From Aureimonas sp. AU12 (lineage in GTDB: Bacteria > Pseudomonadota > Alphaproteobacteria > Rhizobiales > Rhizobiaceae): a stretch of 64,000 bases of DNA. The notes under the pieces are model-generated. The model ran no database searches. It worked only from the letters and a program-made list of their open reading frames with translations, and was not told the DNA's origin. The stretch is taken from assembly GCF_001463705.1 (NCBI RefSeq), contig NZ_BBWH01000009.1, positions 49,932 to 113,931 of the forward strand, written 5' to 3'. Below are positions 56,411 to 64,000 of this stretch, piece after piece. The number at the start of each line of letters is the position of its first letter. Positions within the stretch are counted from its first letter, which is position 1. A program made the position numbers and the translations under genes.

Positions 56411-56501
56411 GCCGTCCGCCTCAAACTCTGAAGGCCCCAGCGCGGTCGCGCGGGGAACCTGACACCCATCCCGACCCTCTTAGCCGCTTCGCGCGGGGAA
56501 A

Positions 56502-57902
56502 TCATCCCTCCGCAGCGAGCCGCTCGCGCCAGTAGCGCACCTGACGCGCCACGTTACCGGGCGCGGTGCCGCCGAACGAAGTGCGGCTGGCCACCGAGGC
56601 ATCGACGGAGAGCACCGAATAGATCTCCTCGCCGATGCGCGGTTCGAGGCTCTTGAGATCCTCCAGCGGCAGGTCCTCCAGCGGCAGCTTGCGCGCCTCG
56701 GCCATCGCCACGGCCCGCCCCGTCACGTGATGGGCCTCGCGAAAGGGCAGGCCGAGCTCGCGCACCAGCCAGTCGGCGAGATCGGTGGCGGTGGAGAAGC
56801 CGGCGCCTGCGGCCGCGCGCATCTTGGCGGCGTTCACCTGGAGATCGCGGACCATGCCGGTCATCGCCGCCAGCGCCAGCGCCAGGCTGTCGATCGCGTC
56901 GAAGACCTGTTCCTTGTCCTCCTGCATGTCCTTCGAATAGGAGAGCGGCAGGCCCTTCATGATCGTCAGCAGCGCAATGAGCGACCCGTTGATGCGCCCG
57001 GTCTTGGCGCGCACCAGCTCGGCCGCGTCCGGGTTCTTCTTCTGCGGCATGATCGAGGATCCGGTAGAGAAGGCGTCGGACAGGCGCACGAAGTCGAACT
57101 GCGGCGTCGACCAGATCACGATCTCCTCGGCGAGGCGCGACAGATGGGTGGCGGTGATCGAGGCGGCGGCGAGGAATTCGAGCGCATAGTCGCGGTCCGA
57201 GACCGAATCCAGCGAGTTGCGGGTCGGCTCGCGAAAGCCCAGCGCCTCGGCCGTCGCGTGCCGGTCGATCGGAAAGCCGGTGCCGGCGAGCGCGGCGGCG
57301 CCGAGCGGCGACTCGTCCATGCGGCGCATGGCGTCCTGCGCCCGGCCCCGATCGCGCGCCGCCATCTCGACATAGGCGAGGCAGTGATGGCCGAAGGTCA
57401 CGGGCTGCGCGGCCTGGAGATGGGTGAAGCCCGGCATCACGGTCGCGGCATGTTCGTCGGCGCGATCGAGCAGCGCCTCGATCAGCCCCTTCAGCGCGGC
57501 GTCGAGATCGCGGCAGGCGGCCTTGACGTAGAGCCGGAAGTCGACGGCGACCTGATCGTTGCGCGAGCGTGCGGTGTGGAGGCGCCCGGCGGCGGCGCCG
57601 ATCATCTCGGCGAGGCGCGCCTCGATGTTCATGTGAATGTCCTCGCGCTCGCGCGAGAAGACGAAGGTGCCCGCCTCGATCTCGGCCCGGATCGCCTCGA
57701 GGCACCGCCCGATTTCCGCCGCGTCGTCCTGCGAGATGATGCCGCGATCCGCCAGCATGCGGGAATGGGCGATCGACCCCGCGATGTCTTCGCGGTACAG
57801 GCGCTTGTCGAAGTCGATCGAGGCGTTGATCGCCTCCATGATCGCGCTGGGGCCGGAGGCGAAGCGTCCGCCCCACATCTCGTTGCTCGTCTTGCCGCTC
57901 AC
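56502..57902 (-). CDS. argH: Argininosuccinate lyase
   Basis: ArgH makes arginine and fumarate from argininosuccinate. The 466-residue product has [26 protein letters not shown] and the fumarase-superfamily signature [11 protein letters not shown] (about 279-289). No ATG gives a normal N-terminus, so GTG at 57902 ([14 protein letters not shown]) is chosen. It is divergent from tlpA with only 19 bases between the starts, so each promoter must overlie the other gene or lie further off. Confidence 0.96.
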   Translation of the reverse strand: MSGKTSNEMWGGRFASGPSAIMEAINASIDFDKRLYREDIAGSIAHSRMLADRGIISQDDAAEIGRCLEAIRAEIEAGTFVFSREREDIHMNIEARLAEMIGAAAGRLHTARSRNDQVAVDFRLYVKAACRDLDAALKGLIEALLDRADEHAATVMPGFTHLQAAQPVTFGHHCLAYVEMAARDRGRAQDAMRRMDESPLGAAALAGTGFPIDRHATAEALGFREPTRNSLDSVSDRDYALEFLAAASITATHLSRLAEEIVIWSTPQFDFVRLSDAFSTGSSIMPQKKNPDAAELVRAKTGRINGSLIALLTIMKGLPLSYSKDMQEDKEQVFDAIDSLALALAAMTGMVRDLQVNAAKMRAAAGAGFSTATDLADWLVRELGLPFREAHHVTGRAVAMAEARKLPLEDLPLEDLKSLEPRIGEEIYSVLSVDASVASRTSFGGTAPGNVARQVRYWRERLAAEG

Positions 57903-57921
57903 GAAAAGGCCCTTTCCCGCT

Positions 57922-58599
57922 ATGTCCGACCTGGAACCCACTGCCAAGACGCCTGCCCGACGGGGATCGACGATGCGCATCGTCGGCCTCGCGCTGGGCT
58001 GCGGTCTCGTGGCGGGCGCGCTCGGCGTATACGTGATGGAAACGCGCTCTGGCAACGAGACCGCGAGCGCGACCTGCCCGGCCAAGGCCGCGCTCACCGC
58101 CGCGCTTGACAAGGCGGCGGCCGGCGAGGTCGCCGCGATGCTGCCGCTGGAGACGCCCTTCGACGTCTCGGCCATCGCCTTCAAGGACGGCAACGGCCAG
58201 CCGACCAGCCTCGGCGCGATGAAGGGCCAGGCATTGCTCGTCAACCTCTGGGCGACGTGGTGCGCGCCCTGCCGCGCCGAGATGCCGGCGCTCGATGCGC
58301 TGGAGCGCGAGGCCGGGGACGAGAGCTTCGCGGTGGTGCCGATCAATGTCGACATGGGCGACGAGGCCAAGCCGCGCGGCTTCTACGCCGAGACCGGGCT
58401 CGCCACCCTGCCCTTCTACCGCGACGAGACGATGGGTGTCTTCAACGACCTGAAAGGCCAAGGCGTCGCCTTCGGCCTGCCGGTGACGATGCTGATCGAC
58501 AAGGACGGCTGCGCCCGCGCCGCGATGAACGGCTCGGCCGAATGGGCGAGCCCCGACGCGATGGCGCTGATCGACGTGCTTAAGCGCGACGGCGCCTGA
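57922..58599 (+). CDS. tlpA: Thiol:disulfide interchange protein TlpA
   Basis: A membrane-anchored periplasmic thioredoxin that reduces partners in cytochrome oxidase assembly. The 225-residue product has a basic tip, one anchor helix (about 18-38, [18 protein letters not shown]) and a thioredoxin domain with WCAPC (113-117) and the cis-proline motif [15 protein letters not shown] 57922 is taken; ATG 57973 at the start of the anchor is the alternative. argH is divergent. Confidence 0.93.
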   Translation: MSDLEPTAKTPARRGSTMRIVGLALGCGLVAGALGVYVMETRSGNETASATCPAKAALTAALDKAAAGEVAAMLPLETPFDVSAIAFKDGNGQPTSLGAMKGQALLVNLWATWCAPCRAEMPALDALEREAGDESFAVVPINVDMGDEAKPRGFYAETGLATLPFYRDETMGVFNDLKGQGVAFGLPVTMLIDKDGCARAAMNGSAEWASPDAMALIDVLKRDGA

Positions 58600-58620
58600 G
58601 GCCTCGTCTCAGGCCTTCTT
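58594..58620. terminator. Hairpin between tlpA and the PhnA-like gene
   Basis: GCCTGAG (58594-58600) pairs with CTCAGGC (58608-58614) across seven bases, containing the tlpA stop and reaching the stop of the convergent gene. The tail is CTTCTT, so it is at best a weak terminator. Confidence 0.35.
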
Positions 58621-58824
58621 CAGGAACTCGGTGCGCAGGACGAGGTCTTTCACCTTCTCGGCCTTGCACTCGATCAGGTCGGGATCGCCGGTGAGGCGGA
58701 TCCCCTTGATCAGCGTGCCGCGCTTCAGCGTGACCGACGTGCCCTTAACCTTCAGATCCTTGATCACGGTGACGTTGTCGCCGTCCGTGAGGATCGTGCC
58801 GTTCGAATCGCGCGTGTCGTCCAT
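58609..58824 (-). CDS. PhnA/YjdM-like protein lacking the zinc ribbon
   Basis: The 71-residue product matches only the C-terminal SH3-like part of YjdM/PhnA: DSNGTILTDGDNVTVIKDLK, VTLKRGTLIKGIRL, IECKAEKVKDLVLRTEF. The usual N-terminal four-cysteine zinc ribbon (about 35 residues) is absent, and the sequence upstream of the ATG at 58824 does not encode it in this frame. Despite the name, a role in phosphonate use is not established. It stands alone, convergent with tlpA. Confidence 0.85.
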   Translation of the reverse strand: MDDTRDSNGTILTDGDNVTVIKDLKVKGTSVTLKRGTLIKGIRLTGDPDLIECKAEKVKDLVLRTEFLKKA

Positions 58825-59252
58825 CGGGTGTCCTTCGGTGGGAGGGTGTGGACGCCCATAGCACGAGAGGTCGGGGGCATGGTGGGAAGGTGGAGGTGGT
58901 CTGCGCCTACTTGGGCGCATGGGAGGCGGAGGCGCTGTCTCTGCCGTGAGGCGACCGTCCTATCGCAGGAGTCCTCGCCGTCACCTTGCAGCCCGCTCCC
59001 TGGGTGCCGCTCCTCGGCACCCATTTCCCGCGCCATCATCATCATTCCCCACCGCCATCGTCTTCCCGGGCTTGACCCGGGATCCATGCCGAGGCCGCTC
59101 GTGCAGACCGACAGCGTCGTTCGACACCGTTGCGGCATGGATCCCGGATCAAGTCCGGGATGACGAGGGCTCTAAGGTTGGGTCAGTTGGAGAGGCACGG
59201 GCCAAGGCGCCGGGCAAAAATGTCAACAGCCCGTCACCGCCCATCCCCGCCC
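58825..59252. other. Long intergenic region between PhnA-like and hydroxyacyl-CoA dehydrogenase genes
   Basis: These 428 bases have no convincing gene on either strand. They are less GC-biased by codon position than their surroundings and contain the palindromic repeat at 59056-59168. I see no clear terminator or promoter in the rest; the promoter of the PhnA-like gene should lie near 58860-58900. Confidence 0.6.
59056..59168. repeat. Long imperfect inverted repeat (alphaproteobacterial intergenic element)
   Basis: Left arm at 59056-59090 reads towards CCCGGGATCCATGCC; right arm at 59134-59166 begins GGCATGGATCCCGGATC and continues to GGGATGACGA. The arms pair over about 33 bases with a few mismatches, around a loop of about 43 bases. 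The sequence type (CCCGGATCAAGTCCGGGATGAC) is that of widely dispersed intergenic palindromes I recall from alphaproteobacterial genomes, similar in idea to rhizobial RIME elements. Confidence 0.75.
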
Positions 59253-60131
59253 TCAGCGCGTCGGCACCGGCATCTCGCCGCAATAGTCGTAAAACCCGCG
59301 GCCGGTCTTGCGGCCGAGCCAGCCGGCTTCGACATACTTCACCAGCAGCGGACAGGGGCGGTACTTCGAGTCCGCCAGACCGTCGTGCAACACCTGCATG
59401 ATCGACAGGCACGTATCGAGCCCGATGAAGTCGGCCAGCGTCAGCGGTCCCATCGGGTGGTTGGCGCCGAGCTTCATCGAGGTGTCGATGCTCTCCACCG
59501 AGCCGACGCCCTCGTGCAGCGTGTAGATCGCCTCGTTGATCATCGGCATGAGGATGCGGTTGACGATGAAGCCCGGAAAGTCCTCCGAGATCGTCATCGT
59601 CTTGCCGAGCTTGGTGACGAAGGCCTTCGAGGTCTCGAAGACGCCGTCGTCCGTGGCGATGCCGCGCACCAGCTCGACGAGCTTCATCACCGGCACCGGG
59701 TTCATGAAGTGAATGCCGAGGAAGCGCTCGGCGCGGCCGGTGCTGCTGGCGAGCCGGGTGATCGAGATCGACGAGGTGTTGGTGGCGAGAATCGCCTCGG
59801 GCTTCAGGATCGGGCAGACCTGCTGGAAGATCCGCCGCTTGATCTCCTCCTTCTCGGTCGCCGCCTCGATGAGGAGATCGACATCCGCCAGCGCGCCGAC
59901 GCCGTCGGCCGCGGTCAGGCGCGCAAGCGCGGCGTCGCGGTCCGCTGCGGTGATCTTCTCGCCGGCGACCTGCCGATCGAGATTGGCGGCGATCTTGGCG
60001 ATGCCCTGTTTGGCCTGTTCGAGGCTGACGTCGTAGAGCGCCACATCGAAGCCGGCGAGCGCCGAGACATGCGCGATGCCCGACCCCATCTGCCCGGCGC
60101 CGACGACGCCCACGGTCCTGATCTCCGCCAT
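59253..60131 (-). CDS. 3-hydroxybutyryl-CoA dehydrogenase
   Basis: An NAD(P)-dependent 3-hydroxyacyl-CoA dehydrogenase, likely for short chains in butyrate or polyhydroxybutyrate metabolism. The 292-residue product has the NAD motif [14 protein letters not shown], the [10 protein letters not shown] loop, the catalytic histidine in [15 protein letters not shown] and the conserved [16 protein letters not shown]. It lies 58 bases downstream of etfA on the same strand, so acyl-CoA oxidation electrons and this step are grouped. Confidence 0.93.
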   Translation of the reverse strand: MAEIRTVGVVGAGQMGSGIAHVSALAGFDVALYDVSLEQAKQGIAKIAANLDRQVAGEKITAADRDAALARLTAADGVGALADVDLLIEAATEKEEIKRRIFQQVCPILKPEAILATNTSSISITRLASSTGRAERFLGIHFMNPVPVMKLVELVRGIATDDGVFETSKAFVTKLGKTMTISEDFPGFIVNRILMPMINEAIYTLHEGVGSVESIDTSMKLGANHPMGPLTLADFIGLDTCLSIMQVLHDGLADSKYRPCPLLVKYVEAGWLGRKTGRGFYDYCGEMPVPTR

Positions 60132-60189
60132 GCTGGTTCTCCGCCGGTTCGCGCCCCTAAAAGATGTACCCGTGGGGGCCTTTCAGAGA

Positions 60190-61122
60190 CTAGAGCTTGT
60201 TCGTGAGGTCCGGCAGGATCGTGAAGAGGTCGCCGACGAGCGAGTAGTCGGCCACCTGCAGGATCGGCGCGTCGGCGTCCTTGTTGATGGCGACGATGAC
60301 CTTCGAATCCTTCATGCCGGCCAGATGCTGGATGGCGCCGGAAATGCCGACGGCGACATAGAGGTCGGGCGCCACGACCTTGCCGGTCTGGCCGACCTGC
60401 CAGTCGTTCGGCGCATAGCCCGCGTCCACCGCCGCGCGGCTGGCGCCGACCGCCGCGCCGAGCTTGTCGGCGAGCGGCAGCATCATCTCGTTGAACTTCT
60501 CCTTGGAGCCGAGCGCGCGGCCCCCGGACACGACGATCTTGGCGCCCGACAGGTCGGGACGCTCGGAATGCGCCACCTCTTCACCCGCGAAGGTGGACAC
60601 ACCGGGATCGCCCGCCCCCGCCTCGATCCGCTCGACCGCAGCCGAACCGCCGCCTTCAGTGGCGGCGAAGGCGGACGTGCGGATCGTCAGCACCTTCACC
60701 TTGTCGGACGAGCGCACGGTCTGCATCGCGTTGCCCGCATAGATCGGGCGCTCGAACGTGTCGGGCGCCACGACGGCGGTGACGTCGGAGACCTGCATGA
60801 CGTCGAGCAGCGCGGCAACACGCGGCAGGAGGTTCTTGACCATGGCGCTGGCCGGGCCGACGATGGCCTCGTAGCTGCCGGCGAGCGACACGATCAGCGC
60901 CGCGGTCGGCTCGGCGAGGCGATGGGCCAGCGCCGGAGCTTCGGCGAGAAGCACCTTGGCAACACCGGACAGCTTGGCCGCCTCGTCGGCGACGGCGCCG
61001 GCATTCTCGCCCGCGACGAGGATGTGGACCTCGCCACTGAGCGCGGCGGCGGCGGTCAGCGCCTTGGCGGTTTCGCCGGACAGGAGAGTGTTGTCGTGGT
61101 CTGCGATCAGAAGCGTCGTCAT
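60190..61122 (-). CDS. etfA: Electron transfer flavoprotein subunit alpha
   Basis: EtfA binds FAD and passes electrons from acyl-CoA and other dehydrogenases to ETF-ubiquinone oxidoreductase. The 310-residue product has the FAD domain signature near the C-terminus: [14 protein letters not shown], then [23 protein letters not shown] and [21 protein letters not shown] (motifs quoted in part). etfB is upstream, 70 bases away, as usual. Confidence 0.97.
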   Translation of the reverse strand: MTTLLIADHDNTLLSGETAKALTAAAALSGEVHILVAGENAGAVADEAAKLSGVAKVLLAEAPALAHRLAEPTAALIVSLAGSYEAIVGPASAMVKNLLPRVAALLDVMQVSDVTAVVAPDTFERPIYAGNAMQTVRSSDKVKVLTIRTSAFAATEGGGSAAVERIEAGAGDPGVSTFAGEEVAHSERPDLSGAKIVVSGGRALGSKEKFNEMMLPLADKLGAAVGASRAAVDAGYAPNDWQVGQTGKVVAPDLYVAVGISGAIQHLAGMKDSKVIVAINKDADAPILQVADYSLVGDLFTILPDLTNKL

Positions 61123-61192
61123 GCCGGTCGTCCTCGCGGAGGAATTTCGAAATGCGGCGCGCGCCGGCGCGCCGTCTGCGACGGGAAGGGCC

Positions 61193-61939
61193 TCAGACGA
61201 GGCCGGCGCCCTTGAGGGCGGACACGAGTTCGTCCACCGAGCCGACGCGGATGCCGGCCTCGCGGCCCTTGGGCTCGGCGGTCTTCAGCACTTCGAGGCG
61301 CGGGCTGGTGTCGACGCCGTAGTCGGCCGCCGTCTTCTCCTCGAGCGGCTTCTTCTTGGCCTTCATGATGTTGGGCAGCGAGGCGTAGCGCGGCTCGTTG
61401 AGGCGAAGGTCGGTGGTGACGATGGCGGGAAGCTTGAGATCCACCGTCTGAAGGCCGCCGTCGACTTCGCGCGTCACGCTGGCGCGGCCCTCCGACAGCT
61501 CGACCTTCGAGGCGAAGGTGCCCTGCGCCCAGCCGAGCAGGCCCGCCAGCATCTGGCCGGTCTGGTTGGCGTCGTCGTCGATCGCCTGCTTGCCGAGGAT
61601 CACGAGATCGGGGCTCTCGGCCTCGACCACGCCCTTGAGAATCTTGGCGACCGCCAGCGGCTCGACGATGCCGTCGGCCTTCACGAGGATGCCGCGATCG
61701 GCACCCATCGCGAGCGCCGTGCGGATCGTCTCGGCGGCCTGCGCCGGGCCGATCGAGACCGCGACGATCTCGGTGGCGGCGCCCTTCTCCTTCAGCCGGA
61801 TCGCCTCTTCCACGGCGATCTCGTCGAACGGGTTCATGCTCATCTTGACGTTGGCAAGATCGACCCCCGTCCCGTCCGCCTTGACGCGGATCTTCACGTT
61901 GTAGTCCACAACCCGCTTCACGCAGACCAGGATCTTCAT
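61193..61939 (-). CDS. etfB: Electron transfer flavoprotein subunit beta
   Basis: EtfB binds AMP and carries the recognition loop for dehydrogenases. The 248-residue product starts [19 protein letters not shown] and has [36 protein letters not shown] and the recognition loop region [23 protein letters not shown] 61939 is the family start. The gene leads the etfB-etfA-dehydrogenase run; a predicted promoter with a perfect palindrome over its -35 lies 163-190 bases upstream. Confidence 0.97.
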   Translation of the reverse strand: MKILVCVKRVVDYNVKIRVKADGTGVDLANVKMSMNPFDEIAVEEAIRLKEKGAATEIVAVSIGPAQAAETIRTALAMGADRGILVKADGIVEPLAVAKILKGVVEAESPDLVILGKQAIDDDANQTGQMLAGLLGWAQGTFASKVELSEGRASVTREVDGGLQTVDLKLPAIVTTDLRLNEPRYASLPNIMKAKKKPLEEKTAADYGVDTSPRLEVLKTAEPKGREAGIRVGSVDELVSALKGAGLV

Positions 61940-62101
61940 CGGACACTCCTCCCGAAGCGGGGATTCATCGGTTCGGCGAAACGCCGAGATTCGCAACGCG
62001 TGCGGCCTGTCGTCCTAGGGAGCGGACTTGGCGGCTCGAAGCAAGCCCCCGCGACGACCGAGATCCCGTCGCAGTCCGCGACGCGATCCTGCATCGGCAC
62101 G

Positions 62102-62130
62102 GATCTAATTCTCTTTGACGTAAGCGTCAA
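62102..62130 (-). promoter_or_regulatory. Predicted promoter of etfB
   Basis: On the minus strand TTGACG (62130-62125) and TAGATC (62107-62102) are separated by 17 bases. The -10 is poor (three of six). The -35 lies inside the palindrome 62114-62131. Confidence 0.4.
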
Positions 62131-62131
62131 A
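62114..62131. promoter_or_regulatory. Perfect palindrome TTTGACG-N4-CGTCAAA upstream of etfB
   Basis: Seven-base arms are perfectly complementary around a four-base spacer (18 bases in all). It overlaps the predicted -35 of etfB, a usual place for an operator. The regulator is not identifiable from this window. Confidence 0.6.
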
Positions 62132-62156
62132 CGCAGGCCCCGCCCGATGCCGTCGA

Positions 62157-62729
62157 TCAGCGGTTCTTGCCCGGCACCCAGAGAACGTCGGCCCGGCCGC
62201 CGTCATTGGCATGGCGGGCCATGACGAAGAGAAGGTCCGACAGGCGGTTGACGTATTTCAGCGCGGCGTCCGACACCCGCTCGCCCTCGCGCTGCACGAG
62301 ATCCACCATCAGCCGCTCGGCCCGGCGGGCGATCGTGCGGGCGAGATGGAGATGGGCCGAGAGCGGCGTCCCCGCCGGCAGCACGAAGGAGTTCAGCGGC
62401 TCGAGATCGGCGTTCAGCCGGTCGATCTCGCGCTCGAGCGCATCCACCTGCGACTGGACGATGGCGAGACGCTCATAGGGCAGCGGCTTGTCTGTCTCGG
62501 GCGTGGCGAGATCGGCGCCGAGATCGAAGAGGTCGTTCTGCACCCGCGCCAGAACGGCGTCGAGATCGCCGTCCGCATGGAGGCGCGCGATGCCGATCGC
62601 CGAGTTCAGTTCGTCCACCGTGCCGTAGCTGTCGATCCGCAGGTCGGACTTGAGCCGTCTCTCGCCGCTGCCGAGCGCGGTCGTGCCGGCATCACCCGTG
62701 CGCGTGTAGATCTTCGTCAGCCGAACCAT
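62157..62729 (-). CDS. Cob(I)alamin adenosyltransferase (PduO type)
   Basis: The enzyme makes adenosylcobalamin from cob(I)alamin and ATP. The 190-residue product has the PduO-type ATP loop TKIYTRTGDAGTTALG, SYGTVDELNSAIG, and the conserved FVLPAGTPLSAHLHLART then ARRAERLM and YVNRLSDLLFVMAR. It complements the cobS-cobT genes in this window. The downstream etf genes are on the same strand but have their own promoter candidate. Confidence 0.95.
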   Translation of the reverse strand: MVRLTKIYTRTGDAGTTALGSGERRLKSDLRIDSYGTVDELNSAIGIARLHADGDLDAVLARVQNDLFDLGADLATPETDKPLPYERLAIVQSQVDALEREIDRLNADLEPLNSFVLPAGTPLSAHLHLARTIARRAERLMVDLVQREGERVSDAALKYVNRLSDLLFVMARHANDGGRADVLWVPGKNR

Positions 62730-62793
62730 GCGTCGTCCCCGTTTTTTGCTCCCAATGGCCGAGCTAGGGCGCGCCGGCCGAAAGGCATGGCGG

Positions 62794-62982
62794 TCAGCGC
62801 GAGAAGTAAATGGCGCCGACGATCACCGCGACGGCGATCGCCTGCAGCATGACGCGTGCGCGCATCAGCTTCTGCGAGGTGTTGCCGGGCCCGCCCACCA
62901 TCATGTTGCGAAGACCCATGATCAGCACGATCGCGACGGCGATCATGAAGGCGATGGCGAGGATCGTGAACAGCGTGGACAT
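62794..62982 (-). CDS. Twin transmembrane protein (HIG1 domain)
   Basis: The 62-residue product has two transmembrane helices (about 3-24 and 43-60) joined by a short loop with the conserved MVGGPGNTSQKLMRARV, as in the HIG1 family, whose members associate with respiratory supercomplexes. ATG 62982 gives MSTLFTILAIAF. It is upstream of the cobalamin adenosyltransferase gene on the same strand, 64 bases away, a pair seen in Rhizobiales (from memory). Confidence 0.9.
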   Translation of the reverse strand: MSTLFTILAIAFMIAVAIVLIMGLRNMMVGGPGNTSQKLMRARVMLQAIAVAVIVGAIYFSR

Positions 62983-63075
62983 CGGCGGGATCTTCCGGTT
63001 GGCGGTGGGCGAGCACGAGCGCCCCGCCCGATATAGGCGTGTTCGCACTCCCGCGCGAGGCGGGCGGCTGCGACC

Positions 63076-63969
63076 TCACGTCCCGCGGCGAAGCGGCAGG
63101 CGCCCCAGCGCGCCGGTGGCCGCAGCGACGCCGCCGGCCGCCAGCGCCATGCCGAGCAGCTGCACCGGCGCCAGCGTCTCGCCGAAGAGCGCGAAGCCCA
63201 TCAGCGCCGTCACCGCCGGCACGAGATACATCAGCGAGGCGACGCGCGAGACCGCGCCGCGCCGGATGAGCACGAGCAGCAGGAACACCGCGCCGATCGA
63301 GAGCGCGAGGGTCAACCAAAGGAGCGCGAAGACGAACTCGCCGGTCCATTCGACATGGCCCGTCTCGAAGAAGACGGCCGCCATCAGCGTCGGCAGGAGA
63401 GCGCCGGCATATTGTGCGGCGGTGCCGATGCGCAGATCCACGACGCCCACGAACCGCTTCTGCCAGACCGTGCCGAGCGAGATCGCCATCACGGCGAAGA
63501 CGGCCGGGATCAGCGTTGCCGGGCCGAAGGCCGCGCCGGTGCCGAGCTTGGGCGCCACCACGAGCGCCACGCCGCAGAGCCCGATGCCGAGGCCGATCCA
63601 GTGGCGGCGCTGGAGGCGCTCGCCGAGCAGGCCGTGGGCGATGAGGGCCGTCAGCAGCGGCTGCAGGCCGGCGACGAGCGCGGCGATCCCGGCCGGCAGG
63701 CCGTGGCGCACGGCGAAGAAGACGCCGCCGAGATAGGCGCCGTGGATCAGGCTGCCGGCAAAGGCGGCATGGGCAAGCGCTGGCAATGTGGTGCGATGGG
63801 TGCGGGCGGCAAAGAGGGCCACCGGCAGGAGGATCGCCAGCGCCAGCGCGTAGCGCAGCGACAGGAAGGTGAACGGCTCGGCATGGGGCATCGCATAGCG
63901 CGCGCCGATGAAGCCAGTGGACCAGAGCAGCACGAAGAGCGCGGGAAAGAACGGCAGGAGCCGGGACAT
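63076..63969 (-). CDS. EamA/DMT family permease
   Basis: The 297-residue product has ten predicted transmembrane helices and the DMT motifs LLWSTGFIGARYAMPHAEP near the N-terminus and GLPAGIAALVAGLQPLLTAL in the first repeat, matching the EamA family of metabolite exporters. The substrate is unknown. It is complete; ATG 63969 lies 31 bases from the right edge. A second DMT exporter in this window (35642-36514) is only distantly similar. Confidence 0.9.
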   Translation of the reverse strand: MSRLLPFFPALFVLLWSTGFIGARYAMPHAEPFTFLSLRYALALAILLPVALFAARTHRTTLPALAHAAFAGSLIHGAYLGGVFFAVRHGLPAGIAALVAGLQPLLTALIAHGLLGERLQRRHWIGLGIGLCGVALVVAPKLGTGAAFGPATLIPAVFAVMAISLGTVWQKRFVGVVDLRIGTAAQYAGALLPTLMAAVFFETGHVEWTGEFVFALLWLTLALSIGAVFLLLVLIRRGAVSRVASLMYLVPAVTALMGFALFGETLAPVQLLGMALAAGGVAAATGALGRLPLRRGT

Positions 63970-64000
63970 GGCGGGCCTTCCAGGCGGGTCGGACCGACGC

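Overview
The window is a gene-dense, GC-rich stretch of ordinary chromosome from an alphaproteobacterium, most likely the order Hyphomicrobiales (Rhizobiales). The signs are the CobS/CobT aerobic cobaltochelatase pair next to bolA and a J-domain gene, a CpdR cell-cycle response regulator, a TIGR02302-type membrane protein beside lysA, the lysC-ptsP-prfA-prmC order, and several DUF families typical of the group. A family such as Aurantimonadaceae is possible but I cannot prove it. I see no phage, plasmid, insertion sequence, CRISPR array, rRNA or tRNA. About 70 protein genes cover nearly all of the sequence, and many overlap by 1-4 bases.

Layout: 1-5.7 kb, prmC (cut by the left edge), prfA, ptsP and lysC on the minus strand. 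5.9-7.9 kb, ubiG, an unknown gene and dps behind two Irr-box-like palindromes. 8.2-11.2 kb, two tandem DUF1289 genes, DUF1178, a Nit-type amidohydrolase, a glutaredoxin and comF. 11.4-16.5 kb, a methyltransferase, a lone Flp pilin with a small secreted partner, mutT, a GNAT acetyltransferase, argJ and a parvulin isomerase. 16.8-22.8 kb, secA, a phosphodiesterase, an L,D-transpeptidase lipoprotein and accA. 23-26.2 kb, xerD with a small membrane protein, divergent from aroK-aroB. 26.2-32 kb, DUF1275, bolA, a J-domain gene, cobS, cobT and a phytase-like gene.

32-42.3 kb: a queuosine-precursor transporter behind a candidate preQ1-I riboswitch, a lipoprotein, rpmB, DUF3108, PhzF, a DMT exporter, a cupin and gloB, a methyltransferase, an aldo/keto reductase, a deaminase, and metX-metW. 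42.4-51.9 kb: hisC-tyrC, DUF2125, chaC-like, plsC, ydcF, ftsX-ftsE, a membrane protein with hpt, cpdR and tam. 51.9-64 kb: the TIGR02302 protein, lysA with an LptM-like lipoprotein, argH divergent from tlpA, a PhnA-like mini-protein, a palindromic intergenic repeat, a 3-hydroxyacyl-CoA dehydrogenase with etfA and etfB, a cobalamin adenosyltransferase, a HIG1-like membrane protein and a DMT permease.

Functional threads are amino-acid synthesis (lysC, lysA, argJ, argH, metXW, hisC, tyrC, aroKB), envelope and division (secA, ftsEX, xerD, L,D-transpeptidase, plsC), cobalamin (cobST, adenosyltransferase), and redox, iron and thiol handling (dps, grxC, bolA, tlpA, chaC, gloB). No complete new system stands out. 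The most notable signals are regulatory: the preQ1-I-like pseudoknot covering the transporter start region, an intrinsic terminator that also encodes a lipoprotein signal peptide, twin Irr-box-like palindromes around the dps promoter, and a perfect palindrome on the etfB promoter.
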